Positions 7,441 through 18,200 of a DNA stretch of 37,217 nt are shown in pieces. Both the position numbers and the translations under genes were made by a program. The notes below the pieces were generated by a model, which searched no databases, was not told where the DNA came from, and saw only the letters and a list, made by a program, of their open reading frames with translations. Source of the DNA: an uncultured Collinsella sp. (GTDB lineage: Bacteria; Actinomycetota; Coriobacteriia; Coriobacteriales; Coriobacteriaceae). The first letter of the stretch is position 1, and the number at the start of each line of letters is the position of its first letter. The stretch covers positions 1 through 37,217 of the forward strand of contig CAUFRY010000019.1 in the NCBI GenBank assembly GCA_959028445.1, written 5' to 3'.

Positions 7441-10400
7441 ATGGATCTTTCGACTTTGATGCCGCAACAGCTGCAGATTGTCAAAACGCTCGACCGCCCG
7501 CTGTTTGTCTCGGCGGGCGCCGGTTCGGGTAAGACCTTTACCCTCACGCGCCGCATCGTCTATGCGCTCTCGCCCGAATCCGGTCCGTTCGTCGAGCATC
7601 TGGACCAGGTACTCGCCATCACCTTTACCAAGGATGCCGCGGCCGAGATCCGCGACCGCGTGCGCCGTGCGCTTATCGACGAGGGTATGGACGAGGAAGC
7701 ACTGACCGTCGACGACGCGTGGATTTCGACCATTCACGGCATGTGCTCGCGTATCCTGCGCGCGCACGCGCTGGAGCTGGGCATCGACCCCGAGTTCACG
7801 GTGCTCACCGATACCGACGAGCTCATGGATCAGGCTGTTGAGCATGTGCTGGGTCGCGCGACGGCACCCGATGCCGCCCCCGAGCTCGCGGCATCGCTCA
7901 AGGCCCTCTATGCCTGGTATCCCATGGCGGGCGAGGGCGGTTCCTTTGGCGGCGGTACGACCATCAAGGGTCTGGTGCGCGACCTGCTGGAGCTGTCGAG
8001 CCAGTTGCCGGGCGGTATGGACGACGTGCGCGTGGCGCGCGGCCAGGCCGATACCTCGGCACTCGCCGATGCCTATCGCGCGGCGCTGGGTGCGAGCAAG
8101 GCCTCGACCGAGAAGGCGCAGGCGGCGCTCGATGCCATCGACGCGTTCGAGGCGAGCGGCAAGACCATGGCCGATGCGGCGCGACTCATGATGTCGTGCA
8201 CCATGCCGCGCGCGAGCAAGGCATTCCCTAAGGAGCAAGCCGAGCTGCTCAAGGCCGAGGCCGCCGATGCGTTTATCAATATCGTGCTTGCCTGCGGTGG
8301 CCCGGCGCTCGATGCGCTGGTGGGCCTGGCCCGTTCCGTGGAGGCGGAGTACCGTGCGCTCAAGGCCGACCAGTCCGCGCTCGACAATAACGATCTGCTG
8401 CGCATGGCATATGAGGCGCTGCGCGATTATCCCGCCATCCGAGCCGCCTACGAGGGCCGCTTTAAGATGGTCATGATCGACGAGTTCCAGGATACCGACC
8501 AGATGCAGGTCGACCTGATCCGTTACCTGACCGGCGCGGGGGAGCGTGCGCTTTGTACCGTGGGCGATGCGCAGCAGTCGATCTACCGCTTCCGCGGCGC
8601 CGAGGTCGAGGTCTTCCGTCGCCAGGAGCGCAAGGTGGGCTCGTCTACCGCGCCCGAGGCGACTGCCGCGGCCGACGCCCCTGCTGGCGAGCTCGTTAAG
8701 CTCGTGCGCAACTTCCGCAGCCATGACGAGGTGCTGCGTTACGTGGCGCGCGTCTTTGATGGCGACGATGGCGGCCTGATGCAGGGCTTTTTGGATCTTG
8801 AGGCGAGCGACGGCCGCAAGGACACGCTGGTGGCGGACGCCTCGCGTCGCCAGGCCCTCTTTGTTGCCGGCGGCAGTACGCAGGAGCGCACGCAGGCCAA
8901 GGCCCGTGCGATCGCCGAACGCTTCCGCGCACTTGCCGATGCCGGCCAGCCCCAGGGCGGCATGGTGCTGCTGCTGGGCCGCATGACCAACGCAGATGTC
9001 TACGCGCAGGCTTTCCGCGATCAGGGGCTCGACTGCGTCATCGCGGGCGGCTCGGTCTTTGCCCAGGCTGCCGAGGTGCAGACGGTGCGTGCCCTGGTCT
9101 GCGCGCTCGCCAATCCGGCCGATACGGCGCAGGGCCTTATGCCGCTGCTCGCCTCGCCGATGTTTGCGCTCGGCGCCCAGGAGTTCCTGGCGCTGGCGAC
9201 CAAACTCGACGAGCAGACAGGCGAGACGTCGCGCCGCAACATCGATGCGGGCATCATGAGCGATTCCGATGTGCCGGGTTTGCAAGACTTGCCGCTGGTG
9301 ACGCGCGCCCGCGAGGTGCTGCGGTATGCGCTTCGTCGCGTGGGCCGCGATTCGTTCGCCGCCATCGCGCGCGACGTGGTCAACGCCTCCGGCTGGTTTG
9401 TGCGTCTGGCACAGCGCGGTCCCGAAGGCAAGGCCATTGCCGCCAACGTGCTCAAGGCGCTCGACGCCGTGGCCGAGGCGGAGGCCGAGTTCGGTAACTC
9501 GCCGCGTTCCATCGCGCTGGCCTTCGACCGCTTCTTGGCGGGCAAGGAAGCCCCGGGTGCCCTCAACGAGGAGGGCGACGGCGCGGTGCGCATCATGACG
9601 GTTCACGCCTCTAAGGGTCTGGAATATCCGGTCGTGGCGGTCGCCGAGTGCTTTGGCGTGCGTAAGCCCTCGGGTGCGGCACAGATGGGTCGCGTCGAGG
9701 GAGGAGCGCAGGTCGTGGCGCTGCCGGCACGCTTCGACGGCGTTAAGCTCACCGACGGAACCTTTGTGAAGGGCGACGACGTCAAAAAGCAGTTTGAGCA
9801 CGCGTTTAAGGGCAAGGGCACGTCGCTGTGGCTACCGCCGGAGCTCATGGAGGATGTCTGCGCGACGGGTTCTCCCGCCGAGGCATTCGTTCGCCTGCGC
9901 AACGACGACCTGCAGCTTTCGCTCGAGGAGCGGGCTCGTCTGCTCTATGTCGCCATGACGCGTGCGCGCGAGCTGGTGATCTTGGCGATGGATGCCGGCG
10001 TGAGCCGCGGCAAGGTGGCGGCGCCGACCTTCGATGTCGAGACGGATCTGACCTACGATGTCCTGCGCCGCATTCTGCCGACGGACGCTCTGGACATGCC
10101 GCAGCTCGATAGCGACCGTTTGGTGTTCGACAACTCCAAGCCGGGCGACTACGAGCTCATCTCGCTCGCGGGCTTTACCTTTGGCGAGCAGGCGTTTGAG
10201 GCCAACGCTTCGCTGGATGTCGAGGGCAGGCTTGTCCGCGGCGATGCCGATGCAGATGCTGCCGACGATTCGGCCAGTACAATCGTCCCTGGTCCTGCCG
10301 ACCCCAAGCCCGATTCGTTTGAGCTTGTGTATTCCCAGGCAGTGGGCGTGCGCATGGGCATCTGTCCATTTCCGGTGCGTGACTCGTATAGCTACTCGTC

Positions 10401-11073
10401 AATCGCCGCGGCGCTCCATGCCGAGACAGAGGACCGTGCCGCCGAGGCGCGTGTGCCCATGGACGAGGCTGGCGATGATGCGGAGTCGGATGGTTCCGAG
10501 ATGACGGATGCGGACGTGGCCGCTGTCGAGCCCGCCGGCAACCCCATGGCGCTGGGCTCGGCGTTCCATGCCGCCTGCCAGTGGCTGATCGAGATGGGTT
10601 CCGATGCGCTGCCCGCTGAGCGTGCCGATGCTCTGGCGCGCCTGTGGCGCCTGACGCCGGAGCAGCGCGAACGCTTCGACGTTGCCCTGAACCGCTGGCT
10701 CAAGTCGGCTGTTCGTGCCGATCTGCTCGCGTGGCCGTGCGTTCGCGCCGAGGTGCCGTTCTTTTCGCTGGGCTGCGAGGACGAGGACATCGCTCGCTAC
10801 GGTGCCTATGCCGAGGGCGCCATCGATGCACTGGCCACCGACCCGGCCGATCCGTCGCGCGCCCTGGTCATTGATTACAAGACGGGCGGCACGCCGGACG
10901 AGACGCCGGACCAGCTGCTCGAGAAGCACGCCCTGCAGGCGCGCGTTTACGCCGACGTGTTGCACAAGGCGGGCTTTGAGGCCGTGACCGTCAAGTTCGT
11001 CCGCGTGGAGCAGCCGGATCCGACCCTCTTCGTCGAACCCGCCGAACCTCAAGTGGTCACCTACAACTTCTAG
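7441..11073 (+). CDS. addA: AddA-like UvrD-family helicase-nuclease
   Basis: A 1210-residue superfamily 1 3'-5' DNA helicase fused to a RecB-type nuclease, the motor of the AddAB break-resection complex. Visible motifs are the Walker A GAGSGKT (26-32), Walker B IDEFQD (346-351), GDAQQSIYRFRG (from 375), HASKGLEY (722-729) and YVAMTRARE (about 835-844). The nuclease domain has H1043, D1129 in GAID, and D1145/K1147 in VIDYKTGG. An acidic, low-complexity linker around 1005-1030 joins the two halves. The start lies 12 bases after a strong AAGGAGG inside the end of addB. Each subunit appears to carry its own nuclease, as in Bacillus AddAB. Confidence 0.9.
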   Translation: MDLSTLMPQQLQIVKTLDRPLFVSAGAGSGKTFTLTRRIVYALSPESGPFVEHLDQVLAITFTKDAAAEIRDRVRRALIDEGMDEEALTVDDAWISTIHGMCSRILRAHALELGIDPEFTVLTDTDELMDQAVEHVLGRATAPDAAPELAASLKALYAWYPMAGEGGSFGGGTTIKGLVRDLLELSSQLPGGMDDVRVARGQADTSALADAYRAALGASKASTEKAQAALDAIDAFEASGKTMADAARLMMSCTMPRASKAFPKEQAELLKAEAADAFINIVLACGGPALDALVGLARSVEAEYRALKADQSALDNNDLLRMAYEALRDYPAIRAAYEGRFKMVMIDEFQDTDQMQVDLIRYLTGAGERALCTVGDAQQSIYRFRGAEVEVFRRQERKVGSSTAPEATAAADAPAGELVKLVRNFRSHDEVLRYVARVFDGDDGGLMQGFLDLEASDGRKDTLVADASRRQALFVAGGSTQERTQAKARAIAERFRALADAGQPQGGMVLLLGRMTNADVYAQAFRDQGLDCVIAGGSVFAQAAEVQTVRALVCALANPADTAQGLMPLLASPMFALGAQEFLALATKLDEQTGETSRRNIDAGIMSDSDVPGLQDLPLVTRAREVLRYALRRVGRDSFAAIARDVVNASGWFVRLAQRGPEGKAIAANVLKALDAVAEAEAEFGNSPRSIALAFDRFLAGKEAPGALNEEGDGAVRIMTVHASKGLEYPVVAVAECFGVRKPSGAAQMGRVEGGAQVVALPARFDGVKLTDGTFVKGDDVKKQFEHAFKGKGTSLWLPPELMEDVCATGSPAEAFVRLRNDDLQLSLEERARLLYVAMTRARELVILAMDAGVSRGKVAAPTFDVETDLTYDVLRRILPTDALDMPQLDSDRLVFDNSKPGDYELISLAGFTFGEQAFEANASLDVEGRLVRGDADADAADDSASTIVPGPADPKPDSFELVYSQAVGVRMGICPFPVRDSYSYSSIAAALHAETEDRAAEARVPMDEAGDDAESDGSEMTDADVAAVEPAGNPMALGSAFHAACQWLIEMGSDALPAERADALARLWRLTPEQRERFDVALNRWLKSAVRADLLAWPCVRAEVPFFSLGCEDEDIARYGAYAEGAIDALATDPADPSRALVIDYKTGGTPDETPDQLLEKHALQARVYADVLHKAGFEAVTVKFVRVEQPDPTLFVEPAEPQVVTYNF

Positions 11074-11085
11074 CCCTCAGATAAC

Positions 11086-11147
11086 TTGCGGTGGAATACG
11101 GACTGTTTTGGCCAAAAAGCCGCCAAACAGTCCGCATTTCACCGCAA
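11086..11147. repeat. intergenic inverted repeat between addA and dnaE
   Basis: The left arm at 11086-11112 (TTGCGGTGGAATACGG then ACTGTTTTGGC) is complementary to 11122-11147 with two mismatches and one bulge, around a 9-base A-rich loop. It may end addA transcription, but it lacks a downstream T run. The right arm recurs at 54-77. Confidence 0.7.
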
Positions 11148-11203
11148 CTGCAAGAGGAGCCGTGTTGGTTTGGCTAGGTTCGGGTGCTGTCCGTGCCGTG
11201 CGG

Positions 11204-11209
11204 TAAAAT
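11204..11209 (+). promoter_or_regulatory. -10 box (TAAAAT), probable dnaE promoter
   Basis: TAAAAT lies 40 bases upstream of the dnaE start codon, with no strong -35 hexamer. Placement after the inverted repeat and before dnaE is the main support. Confidence 0.35.
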
Positions 11210-11248
11210 CGTTCAGTCAGAACACGAACCCGCATCGGAGCTCATCAC

Positions 11249-14200
11249 ATGGCATTCGTCCATCTGCACAATCACACTGTTTTCTCCATGCTCGACGGCG
11301 CAACCCGTATCCAGGATATGGTCAATCGTGCCGTTGAACTTGGCATGCCCGCCGTGGCCATTACCGACCACGGCTACATGTATGGCGTGCCCGACCTGGC
11401 GCTGGCCTGCGACGCCGTCAATCACAACACGCCCGAGTACAAAACCTGGAGCCACGACAAGGCCTTCTTGGAAAAGGACCGCCGCGACGAGCTGGTGGAG
11501 CCCGATCCCGAGGAAAACCCGCGCGAGCATGCCCAGTACGTCAAAGACATGGCCATGTGGGACGAGAAGGGCAACATCGACGAGCTCAAACCGCCCCTGG
11601 TCATCAAGCCCATCTTTGGCTGCGAGGTCTACTTTACGCCGGACGAGACCCTTGCCCGCGACCACAAGCCCGAGCTCTACCACATGATCCTTCTGGCCAA
11701 GGATCAGGAGGGCTACGTCAACCTAATGCAGACGGTCTCCGAGGCCGCCGTGCAGGGCTTTTACTACAAGCCGCGCGTGACGCTCGACAACCTGCGCCGC
11801 CATGCCAAGGGCATGATCTGCACGAGCGCCTGTATCGCGGGCATCATCCCCAAATACATCGACCGCGGCGACATGGAAGGCGCCATCAAGTGGGCCGAGA
11901 CCTTCCGCGACACCTTCGAGCCTGGCGACTTTTATATCGAGATCCAGGAACACGGCATCACCACCGACAACGGCCTGACTGACGAGCAGATGGACCGCAC
12001 GCTCATCGACATCGCCAAGCAGGTGGGCGTCAAGGTCATCGCCACCAACGACTTCCACTACCTGCGCCGCGAGGATGCGCCCGTGCAGGACGTCATCATG
12101 TGCATTGGTATGAATGCCAAGGTCGACGACCCCAACCGCATGCGCATGACCGGCTCGGAGTTTTACATGAAGACCGAGGAGGAGATGCGGGCGATGTTCC
12201 CGTATTGCCCCGAGGCCTGCGACAACACGCTCGAGATTGCTGACAAGTGCTACGTTGAGCTGGACTGGGACTCCATCATATTGCCGCGATTCCCGTTGCT
12301 CGATCCCGGCGAGACGCACGAGAGCCAGTTCCGCCGCGAGTGCGAGAAAGGCCTGCGCCAGCACTACGGTGACGACTGGGCCACGCGCGAGATCGGCGGC
12401 GTCAACATCAAAGAGCGCTTTGAGTACGAATACAAGGTCATCTGCGACAAGGGCTTTGCCGCCTACTTTTTGATCGTCGCCGAGTACGTGCAATGGGCTA
12501 AGGACAACGGCATCGGCGTCGGCCCCGGCCGTGGCTCGGCCGCCGGCGCTATCGTCGCCTACGCCATGAACATCACCGCGTTTGACCCGCTCGAGAACGG
12601 CCTGATGTTCGAGAGGTTCCTGTCCCCGCAGCGTACCGAGATGCCCGATATCGATATGGACTTCGACGATGAGCGGCGCCTCGAGGTCGTGGAGCACGTT
12701 CGCCAGCTCTACGGCCCCGAGAAGGTCACCCACGTCATCACCTACTCGACCATTAAGGCCAAGCAGGCCATCAACGACGCCGCGCGCGTCCTGGACTACC
12801 CGGTCTACATGGGCCAGCGCCTGTCCAAGATGGTCTCGAGCGACCCCAAGGTCAAGCTCAAGCAGGTGCTCGAAAAACAACCCGGCAAAGAGGATCTGTT
12901 TAACCCCGACTTTGCCGAGGCCTATAAAAAGGACGACGACGCCCGCCGCATCATCGACACGGCGCTCTCGATTGAGGGCCTCACCCGTGGCGAGGGCGTG
13001 CACGCGTGCGCCGTTCTGATCTGCCGCGACCCCGTCAACGAGCATGTGCCCACCAAGCTCGACACCAAGGGCGGCGTCGAGATTACCCAGTACGAGGGCC
13101 ATACCGTTGCCGACATGGGCCTGCTCAAGATGGACTTCCTTGGCCTGCGCACGCTGACGGTTATCTCCAAGGCCAAGGCAAACATCAAAAAGAACTTCGG
13201 CATCGACATCAAAGAGGAAGAGATTCCCTTTGACGATCCCGAGATCTTTAAGCTCATGGGCTCCGGCCACACCGCCGGCGTCTTCCAGGTCGAGTCCGCC
13301 GGCATGACAGCCACGATCAAGAACATGAAGCCCACCGAGTACAAGCACGTCGTAGCATTGATCGCCCTGTACCGCCCGGGCCCGCTGGGCGCAGGCATGG
13401 TCTCGTCCTACATCAACCGTATGAACGGCAAGGAGCCGGCGGTCTCCTATGACGACCGCCTGGACGACATCCTGGGCGAAACCTACGGCACCATGGTCTA
13501 CCAGGAGCAGGTTATGCTCATCTCCGTCGAGATGTGCGGCTTCTCCAAGGGCGAATCGGACTCGCGTATCCGTAAGCCCGTGGCTAAGAAAAAGATCAAG
13601 CTGCTCACGTCGACGGTGCTGCACTGGGAGGATGGCTCGGACGAGACCACCTACGACCACTGGATGAACGGCGCCATCAAGAACAACTACACGCGCGAGG
13701 TCGCCCAGAAGATTTGGGACGATGTTCTCGAGTTTGCATCCTACGCCTTTAACAAGTCGCACTCCGCCGGCTACGCCATCCTGGTTATGCAGACGGCATG
13801 GCTCAAGGCGCACTATCCGCACGAGTACATGGCGGCCGTTCTGACGTCGTATACGGGCAAGACCGACAAGATCGTGCACTACGTCTCGGCGTGCCGTCAC
13901 GATGGCATCCCCGTGCTGTCGCCAGATGTCAACGAGTCCGGCACCGAGTTCACGGCTACCAAGGAAGGTGTGCGCTTTGGTCTGGCCGGCATCCGCGGCG
14001 TGGGTACCGGCGTGGCGCAGGCGATTATCGCCGAGCGTGAGGCGGGCGGCCCGTTTAAGACGCTGCACGACTTTGTGGAGCGTGTGGACTCGAGCCAGGC
14101 TAACCGCCGCGTGATCGAATCGCTGATCAAGGCAGGCGCCTTCGACTCCACGGGCTATCCGCGCCGCCAGATGATGCACTTTGTGGACAAGAACAACCCC

Positions 14201-15052
14201 GAGAACATCATCGACGCCGCGGTGAAGCGCCAGAAGGACCGCGCGAGCGGCCAGACCTCGTTCTTTGACATGTTTGGTGACGTTGAGGGCTCGGGGTTTG
14301 AGGTCAGCGTGCCCGATCCGGACGGCCAGGAATGGGACCGCCACCTTAAACTGAGCCAGGAGAAGGAGGTTCTGGGCATCTATGTCTCGGACCACCCGCT
14401 GCGCCCGTTTGAGTATGCGCTCAGCAAAGCGCGCGACTTCTCGTTCTCGCAGATCGACACCGGCTACGAAGTTCAGAACCCCACGGGCGGCACCATCAAC
14501 CAGGAGATTCCCGAGGGCAAGGCTCTGTGGTGGGCCGGTATGGTCTCGGGCGTATCCAAGCGCGTGACCAAAAACGGCGACCCCATGGGCATCGTGCAGC
14601 TCGAGGACATGGAAGGCGAGGCCACGGTCGTCGTGTTCCCCAAGACCTACAAGGAGGCCGAGGGGTATCTGTACGGCGAGGTCGATCCCGAGACCGGCGC
14701 GCAGCTGTCCGACGCCTTTGTGCGCATTAAGGGCAAGCTCGAGCGCTCGGACCGCGGCGACCAGATCATCGCGCAGGAAATCGTGCCGCTGGAGCTCAAC
14801 GAAGAGAACAACAAGCCCAAGGTGTTTGAGGTCATGGTGCCCAACAGCCGCTTTAGCCAGGGCAACATGGCGCGCCTGGCCACGGTGCTCACCACCAACC
14901 CGGGTGGCGACCGCGTGGAGATCTTTATTGAGCAAGTCGACGGGCGCGTGCTGCGTGCCGAGGTACCGGCCAAGGTCAACGCACGCTCGATTCCGCTGCT
15001 GGCCGAGGCCAAGGCCATTGTGGGTAACCAGGGTCGCGTGACGGTGATCTAG
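11249..15052 (+). CDS. dnaE: DNA polymerase III alpha subunit
   Basis: Catalytic subunit of the replicative polymerase. The 1267-residue protein is longer than the usual 1150-1180. It opens with an intact-looking PHP domain (HLHNHT at 5-10, TDHG at 39-42), interrupted by about 55 extra charged residues before GCEVYF. The palm has GPGRGSAAG (425-433) and catalytic PDIDMDF (466-472, D467 and D469). Helix-hairpin-helix and OB-fold regions follow. The thumb/fingers stretch at about 770-805 is unusual: the normal LRRAMGKKK is replaced by SRIRKPVAKKK with an insertion before NGAIKN. The frame is intact across it. The ATG follows GGAG at 9 bases. It stands between repeats rather than in an operon. 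Confidence 0.96.
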   Translation: MAFVHLHNHTVFSMLDGATRIQDMVNRAVELGMPAVAITDHGYMYGVPDLALACDAVNHNTPEYKTWSHDKAFLEKDRRDELVEPDPEENPREHAQYVKDMAMWDEKGNIDELKPPLVIKPIFGCEVYFTPDETLARDHKPELYHMILLAKDQEGYVNLMQTVSEAAVQGFYYKPRVTLDNLRRHAKGMICTSACIAGIIPKYIDRGDMEGAIKWAETFRDTFEPGDFYIEIQEHGITTDNGLTDEQMDRTLIDIAKQVGVKVIATNDFHYLRREDAPVQDVIMCIGMNAKVDDPNRMRMTGSEFYMKTEEEMRAMFPYCPEACDNTLEIADKCYVELDWDSIILPRFPLLDPGETHESQFRRECEKGLRQHYGDDWATREIGGVNIKERFEYEYKVICDKGFAAYFLIVAEYVQWAKDNGIGVGPGRGSAAGAIVAYAMNITAFDPLENGLMFERFLSPQRTEMPDIDMDFDDERRLEVVEHVRQLYGPEKVTHVITYSTIKAKQAINDAARVLDYPVYMGQRLSKMVSSDPKVKLKQVLEKQPGKEDLFNPDFAEAYKKDDDARRIIDTALSIEGLTRGEGVHACAVLICRDPVNEHVPTKLDTKGGVEITQYEGHTVADMGLLKMDFLGLRTLTVISKAKANIKKNFGIDIKEEEIPFDDPEIFKLMGSGHTAGVFQVESAGMTATIKNMKPTEYKHVVALIALYRPGPLGAGMVSSYINRMNGKEPAVSYDDRLDDILGETYGTMVYQEQVMLISVEMCGFSKGESDSRIRKPVAKKKIKLLTSTVLHWEDGSDETTYDHWMNGAIKNNYTREVAQKIWDDVLEFASYAFNKSHSAGYAILVMQTAWLKAHYPHEYMAAVLTSYTGKTDKIVHYVSACRHDGIPVLSPDVNESGTEFTATKEGVRFGLAGIRGVGTGVAQAIIAEREAGGPFKTLHDFVERVDSSQANRRVIESLIKAGAFDSTGYPRRQMMHFVDKNNPENIIDAAVKRQKDRASGQTSFFDMFGDVEGSGFEVSVPDPDGQEWDRHLKLSQEKEVLGIYVSDHPLRPFEYALSKARDFSFSQIDTGYEVQNPTGGTINQEIPEGKALWWAGMVSGVSKRVTKNGDPMGIVQLEDMEGEATVVVFPKTYKEAEGYLYGEVDPETGAQLSDAFVRIKGKLERSDRGDQIIAQEIVPLELNEENNKPKVFEVMVPNSRFSQGNMARLATVLTTNPGGDRVEIFIEQVDGRVLRAEVPAKVNARSIPLLAEAKAIVGNQGRVTVI

Positions 15053-15068
15053 GGACGGCGTTGCTGAG

Positions 15069-15195
15069 GGGTAGCTAATTTGGGACGGGGCTTTTTTAGC
15101 TACCCTTTGGCTGACGGCGAATTGGCTGGGATTTGAATAACTCTCAACCAACATGTGGGGGTAGCTAAAATAACCCCGTCCCAAATTAGCTACCC
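15069..15195. repeat. nested inverted repeat with self-complementary arms
   Basis: Arms 15069-15105 and 15159-15195 are complementary at 35 of 37 positions around a 53-base centre. Each arm also starts with GGGTAGCTA and ends with TAGCTACCC, so each can fold alone into a 9-base stem. The arm contains TTTGGGACGGGG, resembling the core of the element at 4178. It fills the gap between dnaE and the helicase gene. Confidence 0.8.
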
Positions 15196-15216
15196 TGGGT
15201 GCGATTGGAGGAAGTG

Positions 15217-18200
15217 ATGGCACAGGGGACGTTTGTGCAGGCGCTTCGTAAAGAAGCGGCGCTCAGCGGCACCTTTATGAAGGGGCGTTCGCTCATGCTC
15301 AACGGCGCTGTGCTGTCGTTTGAGGACTCCGGCTCGCGCTTCTCCAAGAATGTGACGATCGAGGGTACGGTGCGCGGTTCGCGCGGCGACCTGTACAAGA
15401 CGCATGTGGCGCTCGACGTGGACGAGCACGAGGTTATCGACTACGACTGCGATTGCCCCGCCGCCTACCGCTATCCCGGCATGTGCAAACACGCCATCGC
15501 CACGGCACTGGCGTATCTGGATGCGAGCGGCATCGAGCCTGTCGAGGGCCTGCGCACGCCGGTCCGCACGTTTACAGCGCCGCTCAAGCAGCCCGCGCGT
15601 CCCGCGTACGCCACGCCAGTGGCCAACCCTAACTTTCCCTTTCCGGCGCCGGTCCCCACGAGCCCGAGCCTCATGGCGGCGCTCTCCGATCTTTCGGACG
15701 CGCGCATGGATGAGCTGGCGAGCATGCGCCGCAAGCTCGCCGGCAGTGTGGATCCCGATGCCCCCAAGGCGGTGTTGGAGCCCTCGTTGGTGCCGTACTA
15801 CAATCCGCTGTTCGCCGACCGCTTTAGCTGGGCGCTCGAGTTCCGCATCCGCTGCGGTTCGGTGTCCTACGTGGTCAAGGATATCGACGGCATGGCCGAC
15901 GCCTATGTCCGAGGCGGCACCTTCTCGTACGGCAAGAAGCTCACGTTTGTCCATACGCCCGAGGCCTTTGAAGACGTGTCGACAAAGCTGCTCAACCTTG
16001 TTGTGACGACAGTTGCCTATCTCGATGACATCACAAGCTCGCGTTCGGCGTCGTACGACTTTGCCCGCAGCGGTTTTGTCGCCGAGCGTCAGTTGCCGCT
16101 GTCCGAGCATAGCATCGTATATGTGCTGGACCTGCTGCGCGGCCAGACCATCTCCTTTGAGCCCGCTTGGTCGCGGGGGACGACGACGCATCGCACCTAT
16201 GACGTGGCGGTTGAGATGCCTCCGGAAGGGGAGGACGAGGCGCTGTCTAAGCGCCCACCGCTTCTTGCCGCCAAAATCGCGCCGGCGGCTGGTGGTAGCT
16301 ACGATCTGCGCCTGCCGGCCGATGCATACTGCTTTGCTTCGGGCGACGTAGCCTATCTGGTCGACACCCGCCGTGCGCGCCGCACCGATGTAGCGTTTGC
16401 CCAGCATGCAGCGCCGTTCCTATCGCGCTTGCTGCCCTGTCGCACGCCAGTCCATATCGCTGCCGACCAGGTGGGGGAGTTCTGTCGTATGGCTCTACCC
16501 ATTTTGCGCGACTACACCGACCTCACCGCGCCCGCCGCGCTCGATACCGTGGCACCCGAGCCGAGCTTTGCTATGGCAATCGGCGTCGACGATGGGCTCG
16601 TGACCTGCAAAATTACGGTTACCTACGGCGATTGGTCAGCAGATCTCTTTAGCCTGGGCGCTCCGGGCAGCCCCTTCGAAGAGCGGCGCCCGGGCGTGCC
16701 GCCCCGCGACGAGGTGGCAGAGTTTCGCGTTATGGACACGGCGGCCCTGTATTTCGACTTTTACGAGGGCGGCCTGGCGTTTGAGGAACGCGATGACGAG
16801 AGCCTGTTCCACTTGCTCACCGAGGGCCTTGCCGCCCTGTCCGAGCTGGGCGAGGTCATGCTCAGCGATCGTCTGCGTCAGATCTCGGTGCGCCCTGCGC
16901 CCAAGCTTTCGGTGCGCGCGACCGTCAAGAGCAACCTGCTCGATGTCGAACTGGGCGCGAGCGGTCTTTCGGCGGCAGATCTTGCCATCTACCTCGACTC
17001 CTACAAGCGTCACCAGACATTCGCGCGCCTGACGTCCGGCGACATCGTACGCCTGGACGAGGGTGCCCGCGCCGCGTTTGGTCTCGCCGAGGACCTGGGC
17101 GTCGATGCCGTCGATCTGCTCGACGGCGTGTCGCTTCCCGCGTCGAGTACCCTGTTTGTCGACAGCATGCTCGCGCGCACGCCGGCGCTTGAGGCCGATC
17201 GCGACGCCGCGTTCCGCCGCACCGTCGAGCGCCTGGACACGCTCGGCAAGATGGACTTTACGGTGCCGGTCTCGCTCAAGGCCACACTGCGCGGCTATCA
17301 GGTCGATGGCTACCAGTGGCTTGGCTCGCTTGAGCACCTGGGCCTCGGCGGCATCTTGGCCGACGACATGGGCCTGGGCAAAACGCTCCAGATGATCGCG
17401 CATATCCTGGCGTGCGTAGAGGCGGGGGACACCAAGCCCACGCTCGTGGTGTGCCCGGCCTCGCTCGTGTACAACTGGACTGCCGAGCTGGAGCGCTTTG
17501 CGCCTTCACTCGACGTGTGCGCCATCGTGGGTGCCAAGGCGCAGCGCCGCGTGCGGATAGCCGGCGCCGACGAGCATAACGTGGTCGTGACGTCGTATGA
17601 CCTCATGCGCCGCGATATCGACGAGTATGCCGAGCAGGACTTTGCCCGTGTGGTGCTCGATGAGGCCCAGTACATTAAAAACCCGCTCACGCAGGTGGCG
17701 CGCGCCGCAAAGCGCCTACCGGCCGGCGTGCGCTTTGCCCTGACGGGCACGCCCATCGAAAACCGCCTATCCGAGCTCTGGAGCATCTTCGACTTTTTGA
17801 TGCCGGGCCTGCTTGGCACGCGCGAGTCGTTTGCCAAGCGCTTCGAAAGCCCGGTCGAGCATGCCGAGGGCGACAGTGCCGCTCGCCTGCAGGCGCTCGT
17901 GTCGCCGTTTGTGCTGCGCCGTGTCAAGGAGGACGTGGTGGCCGACCTGCCCGAGAAGATCGAGGATACGGTCATGGCGCAGCTCACCGGCGAGCAGCGC
18001 AAGCTCTACCTGGCCAACCAGGACCGCATCGCCCAGCAGGTGCAGCACCGCGAGTCATCCGAGTTTAAGAAAGACAAGCTCAAGGTGCTCGCTGAGCTCA
18101 CCAAGCTGCGCCAGATCTGCTGCGACCCGCGTCTACACTACGAGGATTACAAGGCGGGGAGCGCCAAACTCGATACGTGCATGGAGCTCGTGCACGGCGC

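Noticed and set aside
5767..9801. A 1344-codon open frame antisense to addB and addA.
   Set aside because: Composition is Ala/Arg/His/Gly-rich without motifs; long antisense frames are normal opposite GC-rich genes with strong codon bias.
11723..15223. A 1166-codon open frame antisense to dnaE.
   Set aside because: Same shadow effect; dnaE has clear catalytic motifs and a ribosome site.
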